NCBI RefSeq assembly: GCF_024298965.1
Contig: NZ_CP085193.1
Location: 3,906,001-3,970,000 of the forward strand
Source: Streptomyces rapamycinicus NRRL 5491
Lineage (GTDB): Bacteria; Actinomycetota; Actinomycetes; Streptomycetales; Streptomycetaceae
DNA: 64,000 bases
Direction: 5' to 3'
A program made the translations under genes and the position numbers. Below the pieces are notes generated by a model. It ran no database searches, was not told the origin of the DNA, and saw only the letters and a program-made list of their open reading frames with translations. Of the stretch, positions 10,296 through 18,339 are shown piece after piece (position 1 is the first letter of the stretch; each line of letters opens with the position of its first letter).

Positions 10296-11816
10296 TCAGG
10301 TCTGTCGGTCCCCGAAGACCGTGCGGTGCCAGTCCTTGCGGACCACCGCGGTGTTATCGGACATCACATGCTTGACCTGCGTGTACTCCTCGAAGGAGTA
10401 CGCCGACATGTCCTTGCCGAAGCCGGATGCCCGCACCCCGCCGTGCGGCATCTCGCTGATGATCGGGATGTGGTCGTTGATCCAGACGCAGCCGGCCCGG
10501 ATCTCGCGGGAGGCGCGGCCCGTACGGTAGACATCGCGGCTCCACGCGGAGGCGGCGAGACCATAAGGGGTGTCGTTGGCGAGCGCGATGCCCTCGTCGT
10601 CGCTGTCGAAGGGGAGGACGACCAGGACCGGGCCGAAGATCTCGGACTGCACGACCTCGCTGTCCTGGGGCGCCCCGGTGATGAGCGTGGGCCGGTAGTA
10701 GGCGCCCTTGGCGAGGTCGCCGCCCGGGGCCTCGCCGCCGGTGACGACGGTGGCGTAGCCGCGGGCCCGCTCCACGAAACCCGCCACGCGGTCGCGCTGG
10801 GTGTGGGAGATCAGCGGGCCGAGGTCGGTGTGCGGATCGAAGGGATCGCCGAGCCTTACGGTCGCCATGAGATCGGCGACGGCGGCGACGAACGCCTCGT
10901 ACAGCGGACGCTGCACATAGGCCCGGGTGGCCGCGGTGCAGTCCTGTCCGGTGTTGATCAGCGCGCCCGCGACGGCGCCATGGGCGGCGGCCTCCAGGTC
11001 CGCGTCGTCGAAGACGACGAAGGGCGCCTTGCCGCCGAGTTCGAGATGGATCCGCTTGACGGTGGCCGTGGCGAGCTCCGCGACCCGCTTGCCGACCGCC
11101 GTGGAGCCGGTGAAGGAGGTCATCGCCACGCCGGGGTGGGAGACCAGGCGCTCGCCCGCCTCGCGGCCGGTGCCGCTCACCACGTTGACGACGCCGTCCG
11201 GGAGGCCCGCCTCCGTGGCCGCCTGGGCGAACATCAGCGAGGTCAGGGGCGTCAGTTCGGCGGGCTTCAGCACGATGGTGTTGCCCGCGGCGATGGCCGG
11301 GAGGACCTTCCACGCCGCCATCTGGAGGGGGTAGTTCCAGGGGGCGATGGAGCCGATGACGCCAATGGGTTCGCGGCGGACGTACGAGGTGTGGTCGCCG
11401 CTGTACTCGCCGGCGGCCTTGCCCTCCAGGTGGCGGGCGGCGCCCGCGAAGAAGGCGGTGTTGTCGATGGAGCCGGGCACATCGAACTCGGCGCTGAGCT
11501 TGATGGGCTTGCCGCACTGCAGCGACTCGGCGTGCGCGAGGTCGTCCGCCCGCTCGGTGAGCGCCGCGGCGAATCGGTGCATCGCGTCGGACCGCTCGCC
11601 GGGGGTGGCGCCCGCCCACTCGGGGAAGGCGGCCCCGGCGGCGGCCACGGCGGCGTCGACATCGGCCGTACCGGCGAGCCGGTAGCTGAACACCTGCTCG
11701 CCGGTGGCCGGGTCGACGACCGCGTGCGTGCCCTCGGAGCCGCCCTCGCGCAGCCGGCCCGCGATGTACTGGGCACCGTCGGCGAATCGCTCCGTCACGT
11801 CGAACCGCTGATCCAT
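10296..11816 (-). CDS. Gamma-aminobutyraldehyde dehydrogenase-like aldehyde dehydrogenase
   Basis: 506-residue NAD(P)-dependent aldehyde dehydrogenase. The catalytic cysteine lies in GQDCTAATR and the general-base glutamate in LELGGKAP; SFTGSTAVGKRV is part of the cofactor site. The closest recognisable family is the 4-aminobutyraldehyde dehydrogenase (PatD/Prr) that makes GABA from putrescine-derived aldehyde. It heads the leftward polyamine operon, which supports that role. ATG 11816 is chosen over an upstream frame opening at 11843 because GGAGGAGAG lies four bases before it. A paralogue lies at 16234-17685. Confidence 0.88.
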   Translation of the reverse strand: MDQRFDVTERFADGAQYIAGRLREGGSEGTHAVVDPATGEQVFSYRLAGTADVDAAVAAAGAAFPEWAGATPGERSDAMHRFAAALTERADDLAHAESLQCGKPIKLSAEFDVPGSIDNTAFFAGAARHLEGKAAGEYSGDHTSYVRREPIGVIGSIAPWNYPLQMAAWKVLPAIAAGNTIVLKPAELTPLTSLMFAQAATEAGLPDGVVNVVSGTGREAGERLVSHPGVAMTSFTGSTAVGKRVAELATATVKRIHLELGGKAPFVVFDDADLEAAAHGAVAGALINTGQDCTAATRAYVQRPLYEAFVAAVADLMATVRLGDPFDPHTDLGPLISHTQRDRVAGFVERARGYATVVTGGEAPGGDLAKGAYYRPTLITGAPQDSEVVQSEIFGPVLVVLPFDSDDEGIALANDTPYGLAASAWSRDVYRTGRASREIRAGCVWINDHIPIISEMPHGGVRASGFGKDMSAYSFEEYTQVKHVMSDNTAVVRKDWHRTVFGDRQT

Positions 11817-12047
11817 CGCGCTCTCCTCCGCCGATCCGCCCATAGGGGCACGGCGTAGCTACAACCGGAATTGATGGCCGATCCTGACAGAGGAGCAGCG
11901 CTTCAACAAGGGATTCCGTTGTTGCTTTTTGGTTTCGCGACGGATTCAGTGATCAGAGTGGGTCCGGCGTCACCGTTTCCGAGCCGGACCCCGGTCCGGA
12001 CCGACGGATTGAGCAGCCGGTCCGGACGGCGGTCCGGGCGCCGTCTG

Positions 12048-12090
12048 GAAGACGGAGTCGATGGCGGCTAGAAGACGGAGTCGATGGCGG
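12048..12090. repeat. 23-bp tandem duplication across a gene's stop codon
   Basis: A 21-base segment occurs at 12048-12068 and again at 12071-12091, period 23. The right copy is the last seven codons of the DUF4190 gene (AAIDSVF) and the left copy lies just after its TAG stop. The stop is therefore flanked by two copies of the gene's own 3' end. Confidence 0.9.
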
Positions 12091-12502
12091 CGTCCAGCGC
12101 GGCGAGGTAGATCGCCGGGAGCACCATGCCGATGATGCCGCAGACCAGACCTGCGGTGGCCGAGCCCCCGTTGTTCGCCTCGCCGCGGCCGACCTTCCCC
12201 TTGCCGATGGCGCCGAAGATGATCGCCAGGATGCCGAGGATGACCGCGAAGACCCACAGGAAGTAGGTGATCCCGCAGACCAGACCGACGATGCCGCAGA
12301 CCAGCGCGGCCGTGCCCATGCCATTGCTCAGCTGCATCGGCATCCCGGCCGCCCCCGGGTAGAGGGGCGGCGCGGCGGGGTAGCCGGCCCCGGGGTACGG
12401 CGGCTGCTGGGCCGGGGGCTGCGCCGGCGGCGGGGGCGCGGCGTAGGGATTGGCCTGTGGGTCGTACGGTCCCTGCTGTGGACCGGGTGTGTTGCTGGAC
12501 AT
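12068..12502 (-). CDS. DUF4190 small membrane protein with Pro/Tyr-rich N-terminus
   Basis: 144 residues. The first 65 are rich in Pro, Tyr, Gln and Ala. They are followed by two hydrophobic helices separated by a short Lys/Gly-rich loop (GKGKVGRGEANNGGSA), the usual DUF4190 pattern. Function is unknown; such proteins are very common in streptomycetes. AGGAGGGGA lies eight bases before ATG 12502, which decides against an upstream in-frame ATG at 12535. The gene ends within a tandem duplication of its own last codons. A second DUF4190 gene lies at 13213-14286. Confidence 0.8.
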   Translation of the reverse strand: MSSNTPGPQQGPYDPQANPYAAPPPPAQPPAQQPPYPGAGYPAAPPLYPGAAGMPMQLSNGMGTAALVCGIVGLVCGITYFLWVFAVILGILAIIFGAIGKGKVGRGEANNGGSATAGLVCGIIGMVLPAIYLAALDAAIDSVF

Positions 12503-12617
12503 CGTCGGTCTCCCCTCCTGATTAACGTCCGGCAATGTTATGGGCAGGACTCATCCCTGGACAGCTCGATTGCGCAGGTCGGCGGGGCTGTCAGTGGCGG
12601 GTGCGAGAATCCTGGGC

Positions 12618-13273
12618 ATGAAGACGAACGGGGTGGGGGATTCGGTTTCGGCGGAGGGGAGTCCCCCGGTTTCGGCGGACGGGGCCCCTCGGTCGGTCGA
12701 GGAGCTGGTCGAGCGGGCCGCGCGCGGTGACCGCCTGAAGTACGTCTGGTTCTGGGGGCATCGGCCCAGGCCGGATGGAAGCGTGGGTTCGGGGTGCTTC
12801 AGCCAGTGGTGGCCGTCGCCGTTCACCGTGGACGGGGTCACCTATGCGACGGCCGAGCACTGGATGATGGCGGGCAAGGCGCGGCTGTTCGGCGACGCGG
12901 AGGCCGAGCGCTCGGCGCTCGACGCCTCCCACCCCAAGCAGGCCAAGGACGCGGGCCGCGCGGTGCGCGGCTTCGACGAGGAGACCTGGCGGCGCCATCG
13001 CTTCGGGCTCGTGGTCGAGGGCAGTGTGCACAAGTTCGGCCACCCCCCGAGTTGCGCGACTATCTGCCGGGCACCGGGTCGCGGGTGCTGGTGGAGGCCA
13101 GCCCGGTGGACCGGGTGTGGGGCATCGGGCTGGCTGCGGACGACGAGCGGGCGGCGGACCCGGTCCGCTGGCGCGGGCTCAATCTGCTGGGGTTCGCGCT
13201 GATGGAGGCGCGTCAGCGGCTGATATCGGCGAGTGGGGGCGGGAGCACCGCAGGGGCCGAGACACTGGCATAG
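12618..13273 (+). pseudogene. NADAR (YbiA-like) N-glycosidase gene, frameshifted
   Basis: The first frame (12618-13050) encodes the N-terminal part of a NADAR protein, with FWGHRP, CFSQWWPSPF, YATAEHWMMAGKARLF and VHKFGH. The family's C-terminal part (PELRDYLPGTGSRVLVEASP, then WGIGLAADD and WRGLNLLGFALM) continues only in the +1-shifted frame, ending at 13273. The break is at a run of six C at 13043-13048; seven would restore one frame of about 218 residues. Relatives hydrolyse damaged riboflavin intermediates or ADP-ribose adducts. Either the gene is newly inactivated, the tract slips, or there is a sequencing error. Its last 61 bases overlap the convergent DUF4190 gene. Confidence 0.82.
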
Positions 13274-14286
13274 CCCGGGTCGTCATCGCTGCCCGAGTCG
13301 TCGTCCTCGGTGGCTATGTAGACGAAGATCATGACGACGCTCGCCACCACGGCGATCACCCCGAGGATCACCCCGGCCAGCGCCGAGCCGCCGTTGGTCG
13401 CCTCGCCGCCGGCCGCCCTGGAGCGGCCGAGCACCCCGAAGATGATCGCGAGCACACCGAGGACGATGCCGAGCACGATGCTCGCGAAGAGCACCAGGCC
13501 GATGATGCCGAGCACCAGGGCGGCCGTGCCATGGCCGTTGTTCGGCACATACGGCCCGCCCGGCCAGCCCTGGCCGTACGCCCCTCCGGGGTAGGCGGCA
13601 CCGGGGTAGCCGGAGCCGGGGTAGCCCGTGCCGGGCTGGGCGGTGCCGGGGTAGCCCGTGCCCGGGTAGGCGTAGCCGGGATGGCCCTGGCCCTGCGCCC
13701 CGCCGTACGGCGACTGCTCGTACGGCGCCTGCTGCCCGTACCCGGGCTGGGGGTATCCGTTCGGCTGGGCGTATCCGCTCTGGCCGTACCCGTTCGGCGG
13801 GTAGCCCGCGGGGCCGTACGGCGCGGCGGGGTAGGCACTGGGCGTGCCCGGGCCGGTCGGCGCGGGCGGCGGTGGGGGCACCGCGCCCGGCGGGGTCACC
13901 TGGCCCCGCGGCCGTGCGGCGCTCGGCGGGGGCGGCGGAGGGGGCGGGGGCGTCGGGCCCGGCGGGGCGGGATGGGAGGTGAGGGTTGGCTGCTCGGCCA
14001 CCCTGGGCCGGGGAGCGGGGACCGCCGGGGGCCGGGGCGCGGGTATGCCCGGCTCGCCCACACCTACCGCTCTGTCCGCCGCCTTGTCCGCCACGCCCGC
14101 GCCACCCGCCACGCCCGCACCGCCCGCACCACTGTCCGCCGCGTCCGTCTCCCCGGCGGCCTTGTCCATCGCGACCCGCCGCGCCGGCGGAGCCCACGGG
14201 TCGCGGTCGACCGGCTCGGGCTGCCTCGGCGGCCCGGGTCGCCGCTGCTCATCCTGCGGCTCGGACGGGTCGTGCTGGTCGGCCAT
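13213..14286 (-). CDS. DUF4190 membrane protein with long Pro/Gly/Tyr-rich N-terminal domain
   Basis: 357 residues. About 240 N-terminal residues are low-complexity, first Pro/Ala-rich with a polyproline run near residue 110, then tandem YPG/GYG repeats such as YPGTGYPGTAQPGTGYPG. Two hydrophobic helices follow with a short loop GRSRAAGGEATNGGSA, and a short acidic tail DDDSGSDDDPG. This is the DUF4190 architecture with an extended cytoplasmic, probably disordered arm. Function is unknown. GGGGAG precedes ATG 14286. The 3' end overlaps the NADAR gene by 61 bases tail to tail. Confidence 0.78.
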   Translation of the reverse strand: MADQHDPSEPQDEQRRPGPPRQPEPVDRDPWAPPARRVAMDKAAGETDAADSGAGGAGVAGGAGVADKAADRAVGVGEPGIPAPRPPAVPAPRPRVAEQPTLTSHPAPPGPTPPPPPPPPPSAARPRGQVTPPGAVPPPPPAPTGPGTPSAYPAAPYGPAGYPPNGYGQSGYAQPNGYPQPGYGQQAPYEQSPYGGAQGQGHPGYAYPGTGYPGTAQPGTGYPGSGYPGAAYPGGAYGQGWPGGPYVPNNGHGTAALVLGIIGLVLFASIVLGIVLGVLAIIFGVLGRSRAAGGEATNGGSALAGVILGVIAVVASVVMIFVYIATEDDDSGSDDDPGYASVSAPAVLPPPLADISR

Positions 14287-14397
14287 GGAGCTCCCCACAA
14301 AGACGTCCGACCATGCTACGGCCTGTGGCGAGCCCGTCGGCGCCACACAATACGATGACCGGAACCCGCCGTCGGCGGGCGTCTCCCGGAGGTTTTG

Positions 14398-15420
14398 TTG
14401 ACCGATCTGACCACCTTCATCGCCGGGCTGCCCAAGGCGGAGCTCCATGTGCACCACGTGGGATCCGCCTCGCCGCGCATCGTGGCCGAGCTGGCCGCCC
14501 GCCACCCCGACTCCAAGGTGCCCACCGACCCCGAGGCCCTCGCCGAGTACTTCGTCTTCCGGGACTTCGCGCACTTCATCGAGATCTACCTCTCCGTGGT
14601 GGACCTGATCCGCGACGCCGAGGACGTCCGGCTGCTGACCTACGAGATCGCCCGCGACATGGCCCGGCAGAACATCCGCTACGCCGAGCTGACCGTCACC
14701 CCGTACAGCTCGACCCGGCGCGGCATCCCGGACACCGCCTTCGTCGAGGCGATCGAGGACGCCCGCAAGGCCGCCGAGTCGGATTTCGGCACGGTGCTGC
14801 GCTGGTGCTTCGACATCCCCGGCGAGGCCGGTCTCGAGGCCGCCGAGGAGACCACCCGGATCGCCTGTGAGCTGAACCCCGAGGGGCTGGTCGGCTTCGG
14901 CCTCGGCGGTCCGGAGATAGGGGTGCCGCGCCCCCAGTTCAAGCCGTACTTCGACCGGGCCATCGCCGCCGGGCTGCGCAGTGTGCCGCACGCGGGCGAG
15001 ACCACCGGGCCGCAGACGATCTGGGACGCCCTCGTCGAGCTGCGGGCGGAGCGCATCGGCCATGGCACCAGCGCCGTCCAGGACCCGAAGCTGCTCGCCC
15101 ATCTCGCGGAGCACCGCATTCCGCTGGAGGTCTGCCCGACCTCCAACATCGCCACCCGCGCCGTCGCCACCCTCGGTGAGCACCCGCTGAAGCAGATGGT
15201 CGAGGCCGGGGTGCTGGTCACGATCAACAGCGACGACCCGCCGATGTTCGGCACCGACCTCAACACCGAGTACCAGGTCGCGGCCCAGCTGCTGGACCTG
15301 GACGCGGCGGGCGTGGCGGCCCTGGCCAAGAACGCGGTCGAGGCGTCCTTCCTGGACGCCGAGGGCAAGGCGCGGCTCTCGGCGGAGATCGACGCCTACA
15401 CGGTGGTCGCGGGCCGATGA
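14398..15420 (+). CDS. Adenosine deaminase-family enzyme, probable aminodeoxyfutalosine deaminase
   Basis: 340-residue metal-dependent deaminase. Metal and catalytic residues are visible: HVHHVGSAS replaces the HLDG metal motif of classical adenosine deaminase, then SVPHAGETTGP, ERIGHGTS and INSDDPPMFG. From memory, this divergent group includes the Acidothermus and Streptomyces enzymes (SCO5662) that deaminate 6-amino-6-deoxyfutalosine in menaquinone synthesis; the substrate assignment here is by that likeness. TTG 14398 is preferred because GGAGG ends five bases before it; a TTG at 14395 is too close. A hairpin CCCGCC-GTC-GGCGGG lies at 14365-14379 just upstream. Its last four bases overlap the GDPD gene. 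Confidence 0.82.
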   Translation: MTDLTTFIAGLPKAELHVHHVGSASPRIVAELAARHPDSKVPTDPEALAEYFVFRDFAHFIEIYLSVVDLIRDAEDVRLLTYEIARDMARQNIRYAELTVTPYSSTRRGIPDTAFVEAIEDARKAAESDFGTVLRWCFDIPGEAGLEAAEETTRIACELNPEGLVGFGLGGPEIGVPRPQFKPYFDRAIAAGLRSVPHAGETTGPQTIWDALVELRAERIGHGTSAVQDPKLLAHLAEHRIPLEVCPTSNIATRAVATLGEHPLKQMVEAGVLVTINSDDPPMFGTDLNTEYQVAAQLLDLDAAGVAALAKNAVEASFLDAEGKARLSAEIDAYTVVAGR

Positions 15421-16124
15421 GACCGGCGGGGGCGGGATGCGTCCCGGTCGGCCACCGCGGCGACCCGTATGTGTGCCGTGAGAACACCCTGCCCTCGATC
15501 CGCTCCGCGGTGCGCGCGGGGGCGGGCGCGGTCGAGATCGACGTACGGCTGACCCGGGACGGTGTGCCGGTGCTGCTCCACGACGCCACGCTGAAGCGGC
15601 TGTGGGGCCGGGAGCGGCCGCTGTCCGGGCTGACCGCCGAGGAGGTGCGGCAGCTGACCGGCGGGGGCGTGCCGACCCTGCGCGAGGCCCTCGTCTCCGC
15701 CGGCTCCACCCGGCTGCTGATCGACCTGCCGGACGCCTCGGCCGCGCCCGCCGCCGTCGCCCAGGTGCGGGAGGGCGGGGCGGCCGGCCGGGTGTACTAC
15801 TGCGGCGCGCTGGCGGCCCTGCACGCGGTGCGGCGCGCGGATCCGGACGCCGAGATCGCGCTGACCTGGACCACACTGGCCCCGCCGCGTCCGGCGCTGC
15901 TGGCCGCGCTGCGTCCCCGGTGGCTCAACTACCGCTTCGGGCTGGTCTCCCGCGAGCTGGTCGCCCGGCATCACGCCGACGGGCTGCTGGTCTCCGCCTG
16001 GACCGCCGACACCCGCCGGTCGATGTCCCGGCTGCTGCGGGCGGGCGTCGACGCGATCACCACCAACCGCGTCGCCGCGCTCACGGCCCTGGTCCGGATG
16101 TCCCCCCTTGGTCATGACGGATGA
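15417..16124 (+). CDS. Glycerophosphodiester phosphodiesterase
   Basis: 235 residues, typical of short bacterial GDPDs. It would hydrolyse glycerophosphodiesters to glycerol-3-phosphate and an alcohol. Motifs run in the expected order: VGHRGDP at the N-terminus, ENTLPSI, EIDVRLTRDGVPVLLHD with metal-binding Glu and Asp, and SAWTADTR near the C-terminus. There is no signal peptide, so it is probably cytoplasmic. The start overlaps the preceding deaminase by ATGA, so the two are probably translated together although their pathways are unrelated. A 9-bp hairpin follows its stop. Confidence 0.88.
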   Translation: MRPAGAGCVPVGHRGDPYVCRENTLPSIRSAVRAGAGAVEIDVRLTRDGVPVLLHDATLKRLWGRERPLSGLTAEEVRQLTGGGVPTLREALVSAGSTRLLIDLPDASAAPAAVAQVREGGAAGRVYYCGALAALHAVRRADPDAEIALTWTTLAPPRPALLAALRPRWLNYRFGLVSRELVARHHADGLLVSAWTADTRRSMSRLLRAGVDAITTNRVAALTALVRMSPLGHDG

Positions 16125-16149
16125 CCCTGCCATGACCAAGTGACAAGCC

Positions 16150-16173
16150 CGGCGCGGGAATCGGCCCGCGCCG
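16150..16173. terminator. Hairpin between convergent genes
   Basis: A perfect 9-bp stem (16150-16158 with 16165-16173) and a six-base loop AATCGG. It lies between the stop codons of the GDPD gene and the convergent aldehyde dehydrogenase gene, so it could end both messages. There is no U tract, as is usual in streptomycetes. Confidence 0.65.
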
Positions 16174-16233
16174 CACGGCCGGGGCGGACCTCGGCCCGCC
16201 CCGCGCGGGAATCAGCCCGGCGTCAGCCCGGCA

Positions 16234-17685
16234 TCAGCCCAGGGACGTCATGACGTGCTTGATGCGGGTGTAGTCCTCGAAGCCGTACGCGGACAGATCC
16301 TTGCCGTAGCCGGACTGCTTGAAGCCGCCGTGCGGCATCTCGGCGACCAGCGGGATGTGGGTGTTGATCCAGACGCAGCCGAAGTCGAGGGCCTTGGACA
16401 TCCGCATCGCGCGGGCGTGGTCCTTGGTCCACACCGACGAGGCCAGCGCGTACTCCACACCGTTGGCGTAGGAGATGGCCTGCTCCTCGTCCGAGAAGGT
16501 CTGCACGGTGATGACCGGGCCGAAGACCTCGTTCTGGACGATCTCGTCGTCCTGCTTGAGCCCGGAGACCACGGTGGGCGCGTAGAAGAAGCCCTTGTCG
16601 CCGACCCGGTGGCCGCCCGCCTCGACCTTGGCGTGCGCGGGGAGCCGGTCGATGAAGCCGGTGACCTGGGCCAGCTGGTTGGCGTTGTTCAACGGGCCGT
16701 ACAGCACGTCCTCGTCGTCCGGCGCGCCGGTCTTGGTCTCGGCGGCGGCCTTGGCGAGCGCGCTCACGAACTCGTCGTGGATCGACTCGTGGACCAGCAC
16801 CCGGGTGGCGGCCGTACAGTCCTGGCCCGCGTTGAAGAAGCCCGCGACCGAGATGTCCTCGACCGCCTTGGGGATGTCGGTGTCCTCGAAGACCACCACG
16901 GGGGCCTTGCCGCCGAGTTCCAGGTGCACCCGCTTGATGTCCTTGGAGGCGCTCTCGGCGACCTGCTTGCCGGCCCGCACCGATCCGGTGATGGACGCCA
17001 TGGCGGGCACGGAGTGCTCGACCATCAGCCGACCGGTCTCGCGGTCGCCGCAGATCACGTTGAACACGCCCTGCGGATGGCCCAGCTCCGCCAGCACCCC
17101 GCCGATGATCTCGGCGAACAGCACCGTGGAGGCGGGCGTGGTGTCCGAGGGCTTGATGACGACCGTGTTGCCCGCCGCCAGCGCCGGGGCGAACTTCCAT
17201 ACGGCCATCATCATCGGGTAGTTCCACGGTGCGACCTGGGCGCACACCCCGACCGGCTCACGCCGGATGATCGAGGTGAGCCCCTCCATGTACTCGCCGG
17301 CCGAGCGGCCCTCCAGCATCCGGGCCGCGCCCGCGAAGAAGCGGATCTGGTCGATCATCGGCGGGATCTCCTCGTCCCGCGTGAGACCGATCGGCTTGCC
17401 GGTGTTCTCCGACTCGGCGGCGATCAGCTCCTCCGCCCGCGCCTCGAAGGCGTCGGCGATCTTGAGCAACGCCTTCTGCCGCTCGCCGGGCACCAGGTCG
17501 CGCCAGGCCGGGAAGGCGGCCTCGGCGGCGGCCATCGCCGCGTCCACGTCCGCGGCGCCCGACAGCGGCGCGGTGGCGTAGGGCTCGCCCGTGGCCGGGT
17601 TGACCACCTCCGTGGTCCGCCCGTCCGCGGCGTCCCGGAACTCTCCGTCGATGTAGTTGCGCAGACGACGCAGTTCGGTGGTCAC
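16234..17685 (-). CDS. Gamma-aminobutyraldehyde dehydrogenase-like aldehyde dehydrogenase (second copy)
   Basis: 483 residues, aldehyde dehydrogenase superfamily. The catalytic cysteine is in AGQDCTAATR and the glutamate in LELGGKAPVVVFED; ITGSVRAGKQVAE belongs to the cofactor region. It is a paralogue of the enzyme at 10296-11816 and also resembles 4-aminobutyraldehyde dehydrogenases. It is divergent from an Lrp/AsnC regulator and an aminotransferase gene, which suggests the regulator controls all three in amine or amino-acid use. Which of the two dehydrogenases handles which aldehyde cannot be told from sequence. Confidence 0.88.
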   Translation of the reverse strand: MTTELRRLRNYIDGEFRDAADGRTTEVVNPATGEPYATAPLSGAADVDAAMAAAEAAFPAWRDLVPGERQKALLKIADAFEARAEELIAAESENTGKPIGLTRDEEIPPMIDQIRFFAGAARMLEGRSAGEYMEGLTSIIRREPVGVCAQVAPWNYPMMMAVWKFAPALAAGNTVVIKPSDTTPASTVLFAEIIGGVLAELGHPQGVFNVICGDRETGRLMVEHSVPAMASITGSVRAGKQVAESASKDIKRVHLELGGKAPVVVFEDTDIPKAVEDISVAGFFNAGQDCTAATRVLVHESIHDEFVSALAKAAAETKTGAPDDEDVLYGPLNNANQLAQVTGFIDRLPAHAKVEAGGHRVGDKGFFYAPTVVSGLKQDDEIVQNEVFGPVITVQTFSDEEQAISYANGVEYALASSVWTKDHARAMRMSKALDFGCVWINTHIPLVAEMPHGGFKQSGYGKDLSAYGFEDYTRIKHVMTSLG

Positions 17686-17699
17686 GTGCCACCCCTCCT

Positions 17700-17854
17700 G
17701 TCAGCTGTCCGATGGGTGAGACACCCACAGTAGTCGCCGGTGCTGCGTTTTCAACATACCCGCCACACCAGAACGACGGAATCAGTGTTTTCAAGGTCCC
17801 TTAACGACGAAATTCATCGAAGAAGGGTTGCGACACGGGCGAGGCTCGTGCACA
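17700..17854. promoter_or_regulatory. Divergent control region of aldehyde dehydrogenase and Lrp genes, with direct repeats
   Basis: This intergenic stretch is AT-richer than its surroundings. It holds two copies of GTTTTCAA (17747-17754 and 17787-17794, 40 bp apart) interleaved with two copies of AACGACG (17772-17778 and 17803-17809). Such phased repeats between a divergent gene and an Lrp-family regulator are a plausible site of self and target control; binding is inferred only. Confidence 0.35.
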
Positions 17855-18337
17855 GTGAGGGTCGTGGCCACACCTGACAAGAACGGCACGCCGACCCTCG
17901 ACTCCGTATCCCTGGCGATCATCGAGCAGCTCCAGGAGGACGGTCGCCGGCCGTACGCCGCCATCGGAAAGGCCGTCGGGCTCTCCGAGGCCGCCGTACG
18001 GCAGCGTGTGCAGAAGCTGCTCGACCAGGGCGTGATGCAGATCGTCGCCGTCACCGATCCTCTCACCGTGGGGTTCCGGCGGCAGGCGATGGTCGGCATC
18101 AACGTCGAGGGCGATCTCGACCCGGTCGCGGACGCGCTGACCGCCATGGACGAGGTCGAGTACGTGGTCGTCACCGCGGGCTCCTTCGATCTCCTGATCG
18201 AGATCGTCTGCGAGGACGACGACCATCTCCTCGAAATGATCAACAAGCGGATCCGCACGCTGCCCGGTGTGCGCTCCACCGAGAGCTTCGTCTACCTCAA
18301 GCTCCGGAAGCAGACCTATACCTGGGGAACGAGATAG
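17855..18337 (+). CDS. Lrp/AsnC-family transcriptional regulator
   Basis: 160 residues. An N-terminal helix-turn-helix (LDSVSLAIIEQLQEDGRRPY through VGLSEAAVRQRVQKL) binds DNA, and the C-terminal ligand-binding domain ends with residues like SFVYLKLRKQTYTWG. Lrp proteins form octamers and respond to amino acids or related metabolites. Two bases separate it from the aminotransferase gene, and it is divergent from an aldehyde dehydrogenase, so those are the likely targets. The start could be GTG 17855 or GTG 17864; 17855 has GAGG about ten bases upstream. Confidence 0.87.
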   Translation: MRVVATPDKNGTPTLDSVSLAIIEQLQEDGRRPYAAIGKAVGLSEAAVRQRVQKLLDQGVMQIVAVTDPLTVGFRRQAMVGINVEGDLDPVADALTAMDEVEYVVVTAGSFDLLIEIVCEDDDHLLEMINKRIRTLPGVRSTESFVYLKLRKQTYTWGTR

Positions 18338-18339
18338 CA

